Shown: positions 7,321-15,535 of the stretch, piece by piece
Position numbering within the stretch: the first letter of the stretch is position 1
Layout of the letters: the number at the start of each line of letters is the position of its first letter
Assembly (NCBI GenBank): GCA_030036985.1
Contig: JASHSD010000109.1
Coordinates: 1 to 28,287, forward strand
DNA: 28,287 nt
Reading direction: 5' to 3'
From: Bryobacteraceae bacterium
Lineage (GTDB): Bacteria; Acidobacteriota; Terriglobia; Bryobacterales; Bryobacteraceae
Notes under the pieces: generated by a model
Told to the model about the DNA's origin: nothing
The model's input: the letters and a program-made list of their open reading frames with translations, nothing else
The model's database searches: none
Made by a program: the position numbers and the translations under genes

Positions 7321-8469
7321 GTGGCCAAAGATCGTGGGTATAAGGTCCTCCTTCCTGTCGAAATCGTCAACGGCCGCGTAACCGGGCCGCTTTACGGCTA
7401 CCACCATCCTGAAACCGGGGTGTTCAACGTAACCTCGTGCGGGGAGCTGTCTCCTCTTGAAACAGGTCGCCCGTGCGCGAGGCTCGGCACGCTCTCTGAC
7501 GCTTCCTCTGTGGCCGCTGGGGAGGGCGAAGGCCTGATTGGCCGCTACATTGACAACAAACCCGTCTTCACCTGCAGCGGGCAAGATTGCGAACTTCATT
7601 ATTACGCTCTGGTCCAAGATGTATTCTCCCGTAACCATGGAATCCTGGAAACCAGCGCCCTGCTTCACGCCAGGGCAGTAATCTCCGGCTGCGGCTCAGT
7701 CGGCAGCCAGGTGGCTTTGGATCTCGCGAGGTCGGGCGTGGGAAACTTTTTCCTGATCGATAACGATCAGCTCGCCTACCACAATCTATGCCGGCATCAG
7801 TGCGGGATCAGCGACGTGGGGCGGCTGAAAGTGGATGCCGTCAGGGACCGCATCCTGGAAATCAATCGAAATGCAAAGGTGCGGGTGGCACCCACCATCA
7901 TCGAGCGCATCGCCAAGGACGTGTGGGAAGCATGGCTCGACCATGACACTGTGATCGTCGGTTGCGCTGACAACCGCGAGGCGGACGTCTACGCGAACCG
8001 TCTTTCGCAACTGTACATGGCGCCCTTCGTGTCGATCGGTTTGTGGGAACGGGCCTTCGCCGGGGAGCTGTTCTGGAGCATTCCGGGAGAGACGCCTTGC
8101 TATTACTGCGCGTTCGGCGCAAAGACCAACAACCTGTCTTTCAGGCCCTCCCAAAACCGGAGAGTCTATACGACGGAAGAGGACCTGGGCAAACTGACCT
8201 TCGAGCCCGGCATAGCCGTTGATATCGGGTTCGTGACGAATATCGGCATCAAGATCGCGCTCGACCTGCTCGGCAGGGGCAGGCGTCCGATGCGTCTTCT
8301 TGACGACATCAAGCAATTCACGCTGGTCTGCAATACGACCAACGTCCAGGTCGCCGGAGACCTGCAGGAGATTTTCGACCATGCGCTGCAGGTGACGAGA
8401 TCCATCGACGTGGAAAAACATGAAGAGTGCCCGCACTGCCGCGTGGCCGGAAAAGGGCGTGAAGCATGA
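7321..8469 (+). CDS. E1/ThiF/MoeB-like adenylating enzyme
   Basis: A 382-residue protein starting at GTG. Rossmann ATP-binding loop GCGSVGS (123-129), acidic LIDNDQL (145-151), the N155-x2-R158 pair (NLCRH), Lys170 and Asp217 (GCADN) are the canonical E1-superfamily catalytic set. Two CxxC pairs, Cys260/Cys263 and Cys370/Cys373, form a likely structural zinc site as in MoeB/ThiF. The first 110 residues are an unassigned N-terminal extension. The enzyme should adenylate the C-terminal glycine of a ubiquitin-like or other protein and hand it to the E2. Its stop overlaps the next start as ATGA, coupling it to the secretion ATPase. Fold confidence is high; the substrate is unknown. Confidence 0.9.
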   Translation: MAKDRGYKVLLPVEIVNGRVTGPLYGYHHPETGVFNVTSCGELSPLETGRPCARLGTLSDASSVAAGEGEGLIGRYIDNKPVFTCSGQDCELHYYALVQDVFSRNHGILETSALLHARAVISGCGSVGSQVALDLARSGVGNFFLIDNDQLAYHNLCRHQCGISDVGRLKVDAVRDRILEINRNAKVRVAPTIIERIAKDVWEAWLDHDTVIVGCADNREADVYANRLSQLYMAPFVSIGLWERAFAGELFWSIPGETPCYYCAFGAKTNNLSFRPSQNRRVYTTEEDLGKLTFEPGIAVDIGFVTNIGIKIALDLLGRGRRPMRLLDDIKQFTLVCNTTNVQVAGDLQEIFDHALQVTRSIDVEKHEECPHCRVAGKGREA

Positions 8470-11400
8470 GCAACGGGGGCAGCATGAACGCCGCGCATGA
8501 TCGGCGCGAGACGGAGTTGTGCGGCATCGCTCTTCTCGGGCAGCATTACTCGACTTTTTGCCAGAATCCCGCGAGGGTCAGGCGGGAAATTCTCTTCTTC
8601 ATCGACCATCGCTGGCGTCTGGCCGAGGATGAAAGGCAATGGTGCGCCGGCCTGCTGTCCGAAGATGACGGCGAGGCGCGCGATGGTGTCGGCCTTGTTC
8701 GGCAAATGGGCAGTGTTCTCGCGCCGGAGGACCTTACCGGACTGGCCCAGTGCCTGGGCTGGTTTGACGCAGGCGATGGAGCCATGCAGTCTTTGCTGCG
8801 CGATCTACTCGCCGGAGCACAGTCTCCGGTCGCGCACGGGGAACTTTTTCCTGAGCCGGTGTTGACGGCTTTTGGAGTGCTGGGCACCGATCCGACGCTG
8901 GACGCGGACGCGGTGAACCAGATCTATAAGCAGAAGATGAAGGTCCTGCATCCGGATGCCCGTGTCGGCGTCGAACTCAACGCGCGCGAGAGCGCTGAGG
9001 CGGATTCAGTCGTGAGACGGCTGACTGACGCGCGAGAGACGATCAGAGCGCATTTCGAGACAATGAGCCGCGCGTCATCCGGCCCGACCGGCCGGCCGCC
9101 GCCGGCGGAGCCAATGGAAGACGACAAGACGTGGAATCTCACGGCGCGCACGCGCGAACTCGGGCAAAGGGTCCAACAAACAATTGAAGCGGCCCACGAG
9201 ATCATTAGGGAAACCGATCAGCGAATAGAAAACGCCCGCAACAAGCGGCAGGCAGACATAGCGGCTATAAACAATCTGGCGGCGCCCCCCCGGCAGGAGG
9301 CCGAGCACCTTTTGAGCAATGCACGCGCGCATCTGACGGCACAGGGCGCCGAAGTGGCGGTGCTCCATCGACCGGATTATCGCGGGGCGGGGCCAGCCGG
9401 AACGGATCTGCGCGACGCGCGCGCGGCCATATCCAGCCTGAAATCGCTCGTTGAGGATCAAGTTCTCAAGGCTTCGAAGCCCAAGCAGGCGTGGCGTCCC
9501 AACAGTGACGGAGGCGGCTGCGCAATGGTGATCGTCGCGATTTTTGCGGGCGCGATCGGCGCCAATCTTGCCGGCAACTTCCTGGGTTTCCTCGCCGGTT
9601 TTGCCGCCGTCTGCGGCGGCGTCATGTGGTGGCTTCACCACGATCCTGTTTCACGGCTGCGGTCCGTGTCTTCGGACGTCGAAGGGCGCGGGTATCAGGC
9701 GCTCGCCATCATCGACCAGTACACAAGAGAAACCACCGCCCGGGCGGACGCGGAACTTCAATCGGCGGAGCAGCGATTTCGCAGTGAAATCGCCCAACTC
9801 GACCGGTCCTTGCAGGGCCAGGCGGCGGAGCTTCAGCGTGAGATTGCATCCCTTTGGGCGGATGCGCGGTTTTCATGCGCGGAGTGGAACGCGGCTGACT
9901 GGGACAAGTGGCGTCCCTCGTCGGCTCCGGCGTTCGCGGCCCGTTTTGCCACGCTGACCGCTGAAACCGCCGACCTCGGCCGTCGCCTGACAGCAAATTT
10001 GAGCTTCGTCGTTCCAGCCCTGGCGCCTTTCCCGGAAGGGCGCGCCCTTCTGCTCAAGGTCTCGGGGGCCGCGAAGGACGGCGCGGCGAAGGCCATCCAG
10101 TCCGCGCTGGCCCGCCTGCTGGCGACGATCCCGCCCGCGAAGCTGCGCTTCACATTCATCGACCCCATCGCGCTCGGAAGCAATGTCGCGGCCTTCATGC
10201 CCTTGGCCGACCACGAAGAGTCGCTCGTTACCAGCCGTGCCTGGAGCGAGCCGCATCACATCGAGCAGCGCCTCGGCGATTTGACCGAGCACATGGAAAC
10301 GGTCATCCAGAAGTATCTGCGCACCGAGTTCAAATCGATCCATGACTACAACGAGGCCGCCAAGGAAGTCGCGGAGCCGTACCGGTTCGTCGTCGTGTTC
10401 GATTTTCCGGTCAACTTCACCGACACGGCGGCCCGTCGCCTGATCAGCATCGCGCGGAATGGCGCGCGCTGCGGCGTTTATTGTCTGGTCGTATGCGACA
10501 GCGGCAAGCCGCTGCCGTACGGATTTTCCCTCGATGAATTGCGACGATCATCCAGCGTCATTGAGGCCCCCACCGGCAAGCCTGAGACCGAACTAAGCTG
10601 GGCGGACCCGGACTTCCAATCCTGGCGCCTACAGCTTGACGCGGGCGCGCCGCGTGCGATCTTGGCGCGTGTCATCGGCGCGGTCGGCGGGCTCGCGAAG
10701 GACGCCATGCGCGTAGAAGTGCCGTACAGCAAGCTGCTCTCGCTTGCACAACTGGGCAACGGGAACTGGTGGAAAGCGACGACTGCAAAATCGATTCGCG
10801 TGCCCCTCGGCCCGACGGGCGCGCGCAAGCTGCAATATCTCGTGCTGGGTGAGGGCATGGGCCATCATGCGCTGATTGTGGGCCGGCCCGGTTCGGGGAA
10901 AAGCAACCTGATGCATGTCATCATCACCACACTGGCGTTAACCTACCCGCCGGAGGAGATCAGGCTATACCTGATCGACTTCAAGAAAGGCGTCGAATTC
11001 AAGTGCTACGCCGACTTTAAGCTGCCGCACGCGGAGGCGATCGCCATCGAGAGCGAGCGCGAATTCGGGCTGAGCGTGGTCGAGCGTCTCGACGTTGAAC
11101 TGAAGCGGCGCGGCGACCTTTTCCGCGGCGCGGGATCGGCCAATATCACCGAGTACCGGGAGAAGACAGGGCAGCAGATTCCCCGCGTCCTGCTGCTGGT
11201 CGATGAGTTCCAGGAATTCTTCACGCAGGACGATCAGGTCGCGCGTCAGACCACGCTGATCCTCGACCGCCTGGTGCGGCAAGGACGCGCTTTCGGCATT
11301 CACGTCATACTGGGATCGCAGACGCTGGCGGGCAGCTACAATCTTTCCCGCAGCACGCTCGACCAGATGGCCGTGCGCATCGCCATGCAGTGCAGCGAGG

Positions 11401-12473
11401 CCGATTCACGGCTGATCTTGTCGGACGACAATCCGGCGGCACGGTTGTTGTCGCGGCCGGGCGAGGCGATCTACAACGCGGCGAGCGGCCTGGTCGAGGG
11501 AAACAACCTGTTTCAAGTGGCGCGGTTTTCCGAGGAGGACGGCGCCGAGTGCCTAGCGCTCGTCGGGCGGATCGCGCGCGATTCGGGCAGGAGGGTCGGC
11601 GTGCCCATTGTTTTTGAGGGCAACGAACTTGCGCATATGGTCGATTGCCGGAAGCTGCGGGATCTCCTCGGCGCGGCCGACTGGCCGGAGCGGCGGAGCG
11701 TCGAACTGCTGCTCGGCGATCCGATCGCGATCAAGGATCCCGTGGCCGTGCGCCTTCTACGGCAAAGCGGGAGCCATCTCCTCATCCTGTCACGCGACGA
11801 AGCGGAGGGCGTGGGCATGTGCGTTGCGTCCGTCGCCAGTATCCTGCTCCAGCAGCGGCCCGGGGATGCGCAGGTCTTCATTGCCGATTTCACGCTGGCG
11901 GACAGCGAATGGGCCGAGCGCGCCGAGGATATCGAGAAGCATTTCCCGCACCAGATCAAGGTGCTGAGCCGCCAGCGCGAAGTCGCCGACGCCGTCAAGA
12001 CCATCGCCGAGGAGGTCAGGCGCCGGGGCGACCCGCCTCCGGAGCGTTCCAGCATCTATCTCGTCATTCAGGGAATGCACCGCGTGCGGGTGTTGCGGGG
12101 CGACGACGAGTCGTTCGCTTACGAGGATGACCGCTCGACCCCGGCCGAACATTTCGCGGCGATATTGCGCGACGGCCCCGAGGTCGGGATACATGTGATC
12201 GCCTGGTGCGATACGTACGCGAACGCTGGGCGCGTCGCCGACCGCCGGATGATTACGCAGTTCGGCCTGCGAGCGGGCGGCGCGATGAGCGCGGACGATT
12301 CGATGAATTTCTTCGATGACGCGGCAGCCTCACGCATCGACAAACCGCATCGCATCATCTTCTTCGAAGAGGAGCGACCGGGCCAATTGGAGAAGTTCCG
12401 CCCTTATTCAATGCCACCGCGCGATTGGCTGGAAGAGGTCGGGGGACGGCTCCGCGCGCGGACGGCTTCTTGA
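8466..12473 (+). CDS. FtsK/SpoIIIE (EssC/EccC-type) ATPase with N-terminal J-domain
   Basis: A 1335-residue protein. Residues 1-118 are helical and could be TerB-like. Residues about 131-165 resemble a J-domain with intact HPD (162-164). A coiled coil follows, then two transmembrane helices (about 353-390), another coiled coil, and three FtsK-like domains. Domain 1 (about 510-740) lacks a Walker A. Domain 2 has Walker A GRPGSGKS (806-813, Lys812) and Walker B LLLVDE (909-914). Domain 3 (about 1090-1310) is degenerate, with SGSHLLILSRDEA in place of Walker A. Tandem FtsK domains plus two N-terminal helices are the plan of type VII secretion motors, and WXG100-like genes follow directly. The ATG overlaps the E1 stop; an ATG six codons later is an alternative. 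Plasma-membrane location is predicted. Confidence 0.9.
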   Translation: MSNGGSMNAAHDRRETELCGIALLGQHYSTFCQNPARVRREILFFIDHRWRLAEDERQWCAGLLSEDDGEARDGVGLVRQMGSVLAPEDLTGLAQCLGWFDAGDGAMQSLLRDLLAGAQSPVAHGELFPEPVLTAFGVLGTDPTLDADAVNQIYKQKMKVLHPDARVGVELNARESAEADSVVRRLTDARETIRAHFETMSRASSGPTGRPPPAEPMEDDKTWNLTARTRELGQRVQQTIEAAHEIIRETDQRIENARNKRQADIAAINNLAAPPRQEAEHLLSNARAHLTAQGAEVAVLHRPDYRGAGPAGTDLRDARAAISSLKSLVEDQVLKASKPKQAWRPNSDGGGCAMVIVAIFAGAIGANLAGNFLGFLAGFAAVCGGVMWWLHHDPVSRLRSVSSDVEGRGYQALAIIDQYTRETTARADAELQSAEQRFRSEIAQLDRSLQGQAAELQREIASLWADARFSCAEWNAADWDKWRPSSAPAFAARFATLTAETADLGRRLTANLSFVVPALAPFPEGRALLLKVSGAAKDGAAKAIQSALARLLATIPPAKLRFTFIDPIALGSNVAAFMPLADHEESLVTSRAWSEPHHIEQRLGDLTEHMETVIQKYLRTEFKSIHDYNEAAKEVAEPYRFVVVFDFPVNFTDTAARRLISIARNGARCGVYCLVVCDSGKPLPYGFSLDELRRSSSVIEAPTGKPETELSWADPDFQSWRLQLDAGAPRAILARVIGAVGGLAKDAMRVEVPYSKLLSLAQLGNGNWWKATTAKSIRVPLGPTGARKLQYLVLGEGMGHHALIVGRPGSGKSNLMHVIITTLALTYPPEEIRLYLIDFKKGVEFKCYADFKLPHAEAIAIESEREFGLSVVERLDVELKRRGDLFRGAGSANITEYREKTGQQIPRVLLLVDEFQEFFTQDDQVARQTTLILDRLVRQGRAFGIHVILGSQTLAGSYNLSRSTLDQMAVRIAMQCSEADSRLILSDDNPAARLLSRPGEAIYNAASGLVEGNNLFQVARFSEEDGAECLALVGRIARDSGRRVGVPIVFEGNELAHMVDCRKLRDLLGAADWPERRSVELLLGDPIAIKDPVAVRLLRQSGSHLLILSRDEAEGVGMCVASVASILLQQRPGDAQVFIADFTLADSEWAERAEDIEKHFPHQIKVLSRQREVADAVKTIAEEVRRRGDPPPERSSIYLVIQGMHRVRVLRGDDESFAYEDDRSTPAEHFAAILRDGPEVGIHVIAWCDTYANAGRVADRRMITQFGLRAGGAMSADDSMNFFDDAAASRIDKPHRIIFFEEERPGQLEKFRPYSMPPRDWLEEVGGRLRARTAS

Positions 12474-12492
12474 GACGAAAGGTTGATTTCAT

Positions 12493-12777
12493 ATGCCTCA
12501 ATCCGATATTCATGTTGACCCTGACCGCCTGTTGGCCATCGCCGAGGAACTGAGCATGTTTTCGGGCGACATCAGGACCGAGTTAACCGTGCTTGACGGC
12601 GAGCTTGCCCGGCTGGGGCGCAGCTGGCAGGACGAGGAATACACGAAGTTCAAGCGTGCGATTCAGCCGCTGCGACGGGTTCTGGACGAATTCCAGCAGG
12701 AAATCGCGCGCAGCAAGCCGGACATGTTAGCCGACGCCGAGGCGATTCGTGTCTACCAAAGACTTAAGACCCCCTAA
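12493..12777 (+). CDS. WXG100-like small helical protein (WxD variant)
   Basis: A 94-residue, all-helical protein in the size range of WXG100/ESAT-6 substrates. It has two predicted helices joined by a turn at SWQDEEYTKF, with Trp45, Asp47, Tyr50 and Phe53. The usual W-x-G is W-x-D here. Such proteins are secreted as helical hairpins, or act as adaptors, for type VII-type motors. It lies 19 bp after the FtsK-type gene, with AAAGG upstream of the ATG. No C-terminal YxxxD/E export signal is obvious beyond VYQRLKTP, so export is not proven. Confidence 0.72.
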   Translation: MPQSDIHVDPDRLLAIAEELSMFSGDIRTELTVLDGELARLGRSWQDEEYTKFKRAIQPLRRVLDEFQQEIARSKPDMLADAEAIRVYQRLKTP

Positions 12778-12782
12778 AAGCC

Positions 12783-13055
12783 ATGCCATCCGCCATCGTC
12801 ACACCAGCTGAACTCGTCGCCTTCGCGCGGCATCTTTCAAAGACCGCGGATAGCGTCGCCAAGCGCCGCAACAAGGCCGCCCGGCTCGTCGGCGATGCTC
12901 GAAGCGTCTGGAAGGACGCCAAGTACGACCGTTTCCGCAAGACGTTCGATCAGACCGTCAAGGACCTGGACCGGTTCGTCAGGCTTGCGGAGGACTACGC
13001 CCAGTTCCTGGAACGCAAGGCCGGACTGGCGCGCAAGTATCTTGACAACCGGTGA
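12783..13055 (+). CDS. WXG100-like small helical protein (WxD variant), second copy
   Basis: A 90-residue helical hairpin-type protein beginning 5 bp after the previous gene. The turn VWKDAKYDRF carries Trp43, Asp45, Tyr48 and Phe51, the same spacing as in the preceding protein, so the two are probably paralogues that could form a heterodimer like EsxA/EsxB. The second half is strongly basic and acidic in turn (likely amphipathic helices). Its stop overlaps the next start (GTGA). Secretion by the upstream ATPase is inference from family and order. Confidence 0.72.
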   Translation: MPSAIVTPAELVAFARHLSKTADSVAKRRNKAARLVGDARSVWKDAKYDRFRKTFDQTVKDLDRFVRLAEDYAQFLERKAGLARKYLDNR

Positions 13056-14035
13056 CGACGGTGCGAGACAGCGCCAAAGTCCGGAGCGAAGCCATCGCCG
13101 CGTTCGAGACGGCGCTTGGACGGTTTGCTGCCGCCGCTCTTGAACGCGCCAAGGCGGCGGAGACGACGCTGCGGCGGACGACGGGCCAGCTTGAGGAACG
13201 CCGGGCCGCTTTGCGCCGCGAAATGTCGCGTCTGCGCGACGAAATCGAGAACGCCGAAGAGGATGACGAGATAAGCCACGCGCGGCGGCAATACGAAGAC
13301 GCGGAGGAAGCGCTGTCAAACCTCGTCAGGTGGCAGCGGAATGTCGAGGCAACCGCCGCTTCCTATCAACGTGAAGCGGCCAAGCTGCAGGATCTGGGCA
13401 CCGGCATGACCGCCGAGGCGCGCGCAGCTCTGCGACGGGTCCTTGAAAACCTGGGGGCTTACTTCGCCTTACAAAAAGACGGGGCCGTGATCGGCCGTAC
13501 CGGCGGGGCTCTCGCTGCGGACCGCGCGGGACCCGAAGCGGACGGCGATCCGCGCCGCATTCGCGCCGTGGCGTCCGTCCTCCTGTCCCTGCTGGCCTTA
13601 AGGCGGGAAGCCTGGGACAACGCGGCTTCGCCCAATGCCAGGCTGGAGGCTCTGCAGGAAGCCGAAAACCGCATCGCGGATGTGACGGGGCGCCCGGCGC
13701 TGCCGGTGTTGCCGGCGGCGCTTGAGGCGCAAGAATACGGCGTATGCGACGGCGAGACAATCTGGATAAACGATGAGCACCTCGGACCCGGAAGCAGTCG
13801 CGAGATGATCAGAACGATCGTCCACGAAGGGCGTCATGCGTATCAATATTACGTTTGCGCTAACGCGGCGGCGCATGGCGATGCTGCCGAAGTCGAGGCC
13901 TGGCGGACGAATCTCTGCCAGTATGTGGAGTGGAAAGAGAATCCTGCGCGGTACGCGAGCCAGCCGGTTGAGGCCGACGCTTTTGCCTGCGAGGACGCGG
14001 TGATGGAGGTTTACTTGAACGAGGGAGGTGACTAG
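13052..14035 (+). CDS. Coiled-coil protein with C-terminal zinc metallopeptidase domain (candidate effector)
   Basis: A 327-residue protein starting at GTG, overlapping the previous stop by 4 nt. Residues 1-115 are a long coiled coil, residues 120-215 helical, and the C-terminus is a zincin-like domain. HEGRH (258-262) fits HExxH with catalytic Glu259, and Glu307 in QPVEADAF is the likely third zinc ligand. Similar HExxH...E.DA domains occur at the C-termini of secreted toxin-like proteins. A helical N-terminus joined to an enzymatic C-terminus, next to WXG-like proteins and a type VII-like motor, suggests a secreted effector. The protein ends LNEGGD, a di-glycine followed by one residue. No dedicated immunity gene is certain; the 117-aa neighbour is a candidate. 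Confidence 0.75.
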   Translation: MTTVRDSAKVRSEAIAAFETALGRFAAAALERAKAAETTLRRTTGQLEERRAALRREMSRLRDEIENAEEDDEISHARRQYEDAEEALSNLVRWQRNVEATAASYQREAAKLQDLGTGMTAEARAALRRVLENLGAYFALQKDGAVIGRTGGALAADRAGPEADGDPRRIRAVASVLLSLLALRREAWDNAASPNARLEALQEAENRIADVTGRPALPVLPAALEAQEYGVCDGETIWINDEHLGPGSSREMIRTIVHEGRHAYQYYVCANAAAHGDAAEVEAWRTNLCQYVEWKENPARYASQPVEADAFACEDAVMEVYLNEGGD

Positions 14036-14388
14036 TGGAAACCGGGAATTCGACGGGCCGACGCCTTGATCCAGTCGTGATAGCGGCTCGGCTTGTTGAG
14101 GAGTTCGGCTATTCGCCCGCCAGCGCCGAAATCACAGCGCTTGACCTGACCAACTGTTCTTCAAAGGTATGGGATGAGTTCAGCCGCTGGTGGCAAACAG
14201 GCGCGCTTGGCCCGCCGGAGGTCGAGGGGTTCTCGGCGGCGCAGCTGGTCCGCGATCACTCCCTCCTTCCGCCGGCCGCCTTTCTGATGCTCGACTGGCT
14301 CTTGAGAGACCCATCCGCCGCCAAGGCAGCGCTCGCGCGCGGATATGACTCGGTGGGTCATGGGCCCGCCGGGAGGAGGGCGCGGTGA
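14035..14388 (+). CDS. Hypothetical 117-aa protein (possible partner or immunity protein)
   Basis: Starts at GTG sharing one base with the previous stop, so it is translationally coupled to the metallopeptidase gene. The product is soluble and mainly helical, with a tryptophan-rich centre (VWDEFSRWW) and a second helix ending FLMLDWLL. No family is recognised. Tight coupling to a candidate toxin makes an immunity or chaperone role plausible, but nothing in the sequence shows it. The last 15 residues are low-complexity basic and overlap a small alternative frame, so a frameshift there cannot be excluded. Confidence 0.6.
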   Translation: METGNSTGRRLDPVVIAARLVEEFGYSPASAEITALDLTNCSSKVWDEFSRWWQTGALGPPEVEGFSAAQLVRDHSLLPPAAFLMLDWLLRDPSAAKAALARGYDSVGHGPAGRRAR

Positions 14389-14473
14389 GATCAGGACAGA
14401 AAAGTTATCCGGGGCGGCGCGGGAGGCCTTGGCGCATTTTTTGGACTGGCTGCGGCCAGCTACGCAGGGATGA
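14360..14473 (+). CDS. Possible 37-aa small ORF
   Basis: An ATG at 14360 opens a frame of 37 codons to 14473, overlapping the end of the 117-aa gene and stopping 3 bp before the 70-aa gene. Its second half is protein-like (REALAHFLDWLRPA, an amphipathic helix). It either is a small gene that fills the gap in an otherwise gapless operon, or is the true C-terminus of the 117-aa protein after a frameshift. Ribosome-binding evidence is weak. Confidence 0.3.
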   Translation: MGPPGGGRGEIRTEKLSGAAREALAHFLDWLRPATQG

Positions 14474-14476
14474 GTC

Positions 14477-14689
14477 ATGAGCCGAATGCGGGACCTTCAT
14501 GCGGAGGCGCGGGCGGAGTGGTCGCGCCTGCAGGAATGCTGGGAGGAGGCCCGCAGTCAGTGGCAGGATGACGTTGCTGACGAGTTCGAGCGGCATCGCT
14601 GGCGGGCCTGGGAGGAGCGCGTGCCGGTCTTCCTCGACGCATTGGAAAAGCTGGAGGAAATCACCAGCCGCGCTCTCAGGGAAACATAG
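14477..14689 (+). CDS. Small helical WxD-motif protein (70 aa)
   Basis: A 70-residue, highly charged helical protein. The turn QWQDDVADEF has Trp29, Asp31 and Phe37, with the same W-to-D and W-to-F spacing as the two WXG100-like proteins upstream; the Tyr at the middle position is Ala here. It is shorter at both ends than a standard WXG100 protein. It closes the operon. It is probably a third, shortened member of the WxD family, perhaps a chaperone or subunit of the same complex. Confidence 0.6.
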   Translation: MSRMRDLHAEARAEWSRLQECWEEARSQWQDDVADEFERHRWRAWEERVPVFLDALEKLEEITSRALRET

Positions 14690-14828
14690 GCACATCTTTT
14701 GAAGAGAGTCAGTTATTCTTCCAGCGCGCGTTATCGATTGACGGCGCGGGCAGTCAAGGCATGGCGTCCTCGGCGGAACCCAACGTATCCCGACAAGATC
14801 CCGCAGTGTCGCTACGCTTGCATCAGCT

Positions 14829-15329
14829 CTAACAATTGGAATCGTTAACACGCGGACGCGGGCGCAGCCGGTAACCGAACTTTCGCGAACTTTGTATCAT
14901 CCCGCGGGGCTGCTGCTCCCCGGGGATCTCGAGCTGGCGCCCGAGGCGATATACAATTTGCTGGAGCGCACGCTTGCTCACCGGGCGGCCGGTCCGTTTC
15001 CGTACGGCCTCAAGCAGGTTGTCTAGTGTAATCCAGCCCTGCGCCTTGAAGAGAATGTCGAGGACCTGTGCCAGACTCTTTGTCAGCGAAAGTGTTTGCC
15101 CCCCGACGGACACCAGAACGCGCCCCGGCACAGTAACTCGGCCGGTTCTGCCGACGCCTAGTTCGAGGCGTGGATGCAAAGCATCACGTACGGCCTCCAG
15201 ATCCGATTTCGCCCGCACCATCGCTCGATAACCCTGCCGATAGCATTCGAGAGCCTTTTCCACGCTCAAGGCTGCACGATCGACCAGAACGTTCAACTGC
15301 CCCTTTTCGCGGGTGCCGAGGGACGTCAC
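14829..15329 (-). CDS. Winged-helix (OmpR/PhoB-type C-terminal) regulator
   Basis: A 166-residue protein. Residues about 70-157 have the OmpR/PhoB winged-helix order: strands around VLVSVGGQTLSLT, a helix KSLAQVLDILF, recognition helix SKRALQQIVYRLGRQL, and the wing hairpin SRKFGYRL. There is no receiver domain; residues 1-55 are an unassigned helical region. The start is a GTG at 15329 without a clear ribosome-binding site; an ATG at 15221 (residue 37) would give a shorter protein. It converges with the conjugation/secretion operon and diverges from the VWA-like gene, so it may regulate either. The C-terminus is intact. Confidence 0.7.
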   Translation of the reverse strand: MTSLGTREKGQLNVLVDRAALSVEKALECYRQGYRAMVRAKSDLEAVRDALHPRLELGVGRTGRVTVPGRVLVSVGGQTLSLTKSLAQVLDILFKAQGWITLDNLLEAVRKRTGRPVSKRALQQIVYRLGRQLEIPGEQQPRGMIQSSRKFGYRLRPRPRVNDSNC

Positions 15330-15535
15330 GGATATAACTACGAAAGGAATCCCCCTTTTTTCTGCTAGGTCACTGGAAGATGACCTCTGCGCGGCAGCTT
15401 ACGGTTTTTGCACACCGGCACTAAAGAAAAATTACGCGCAAAACCGAAAAACAATCCGGGGCCCGCGTACTAGCTCTCGAGCCGGGCTGCTTTTGCGGCG
15501 TTCGCCCGGCCCGAATCTTGACGAGGGGGGAATGC

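Noticed and set aside
9075..9641. Minus-strand frame of 188 codons inside the FtsK-type gene
   Set aside because: Antisense shadow of a strongly supported ATPase gene.
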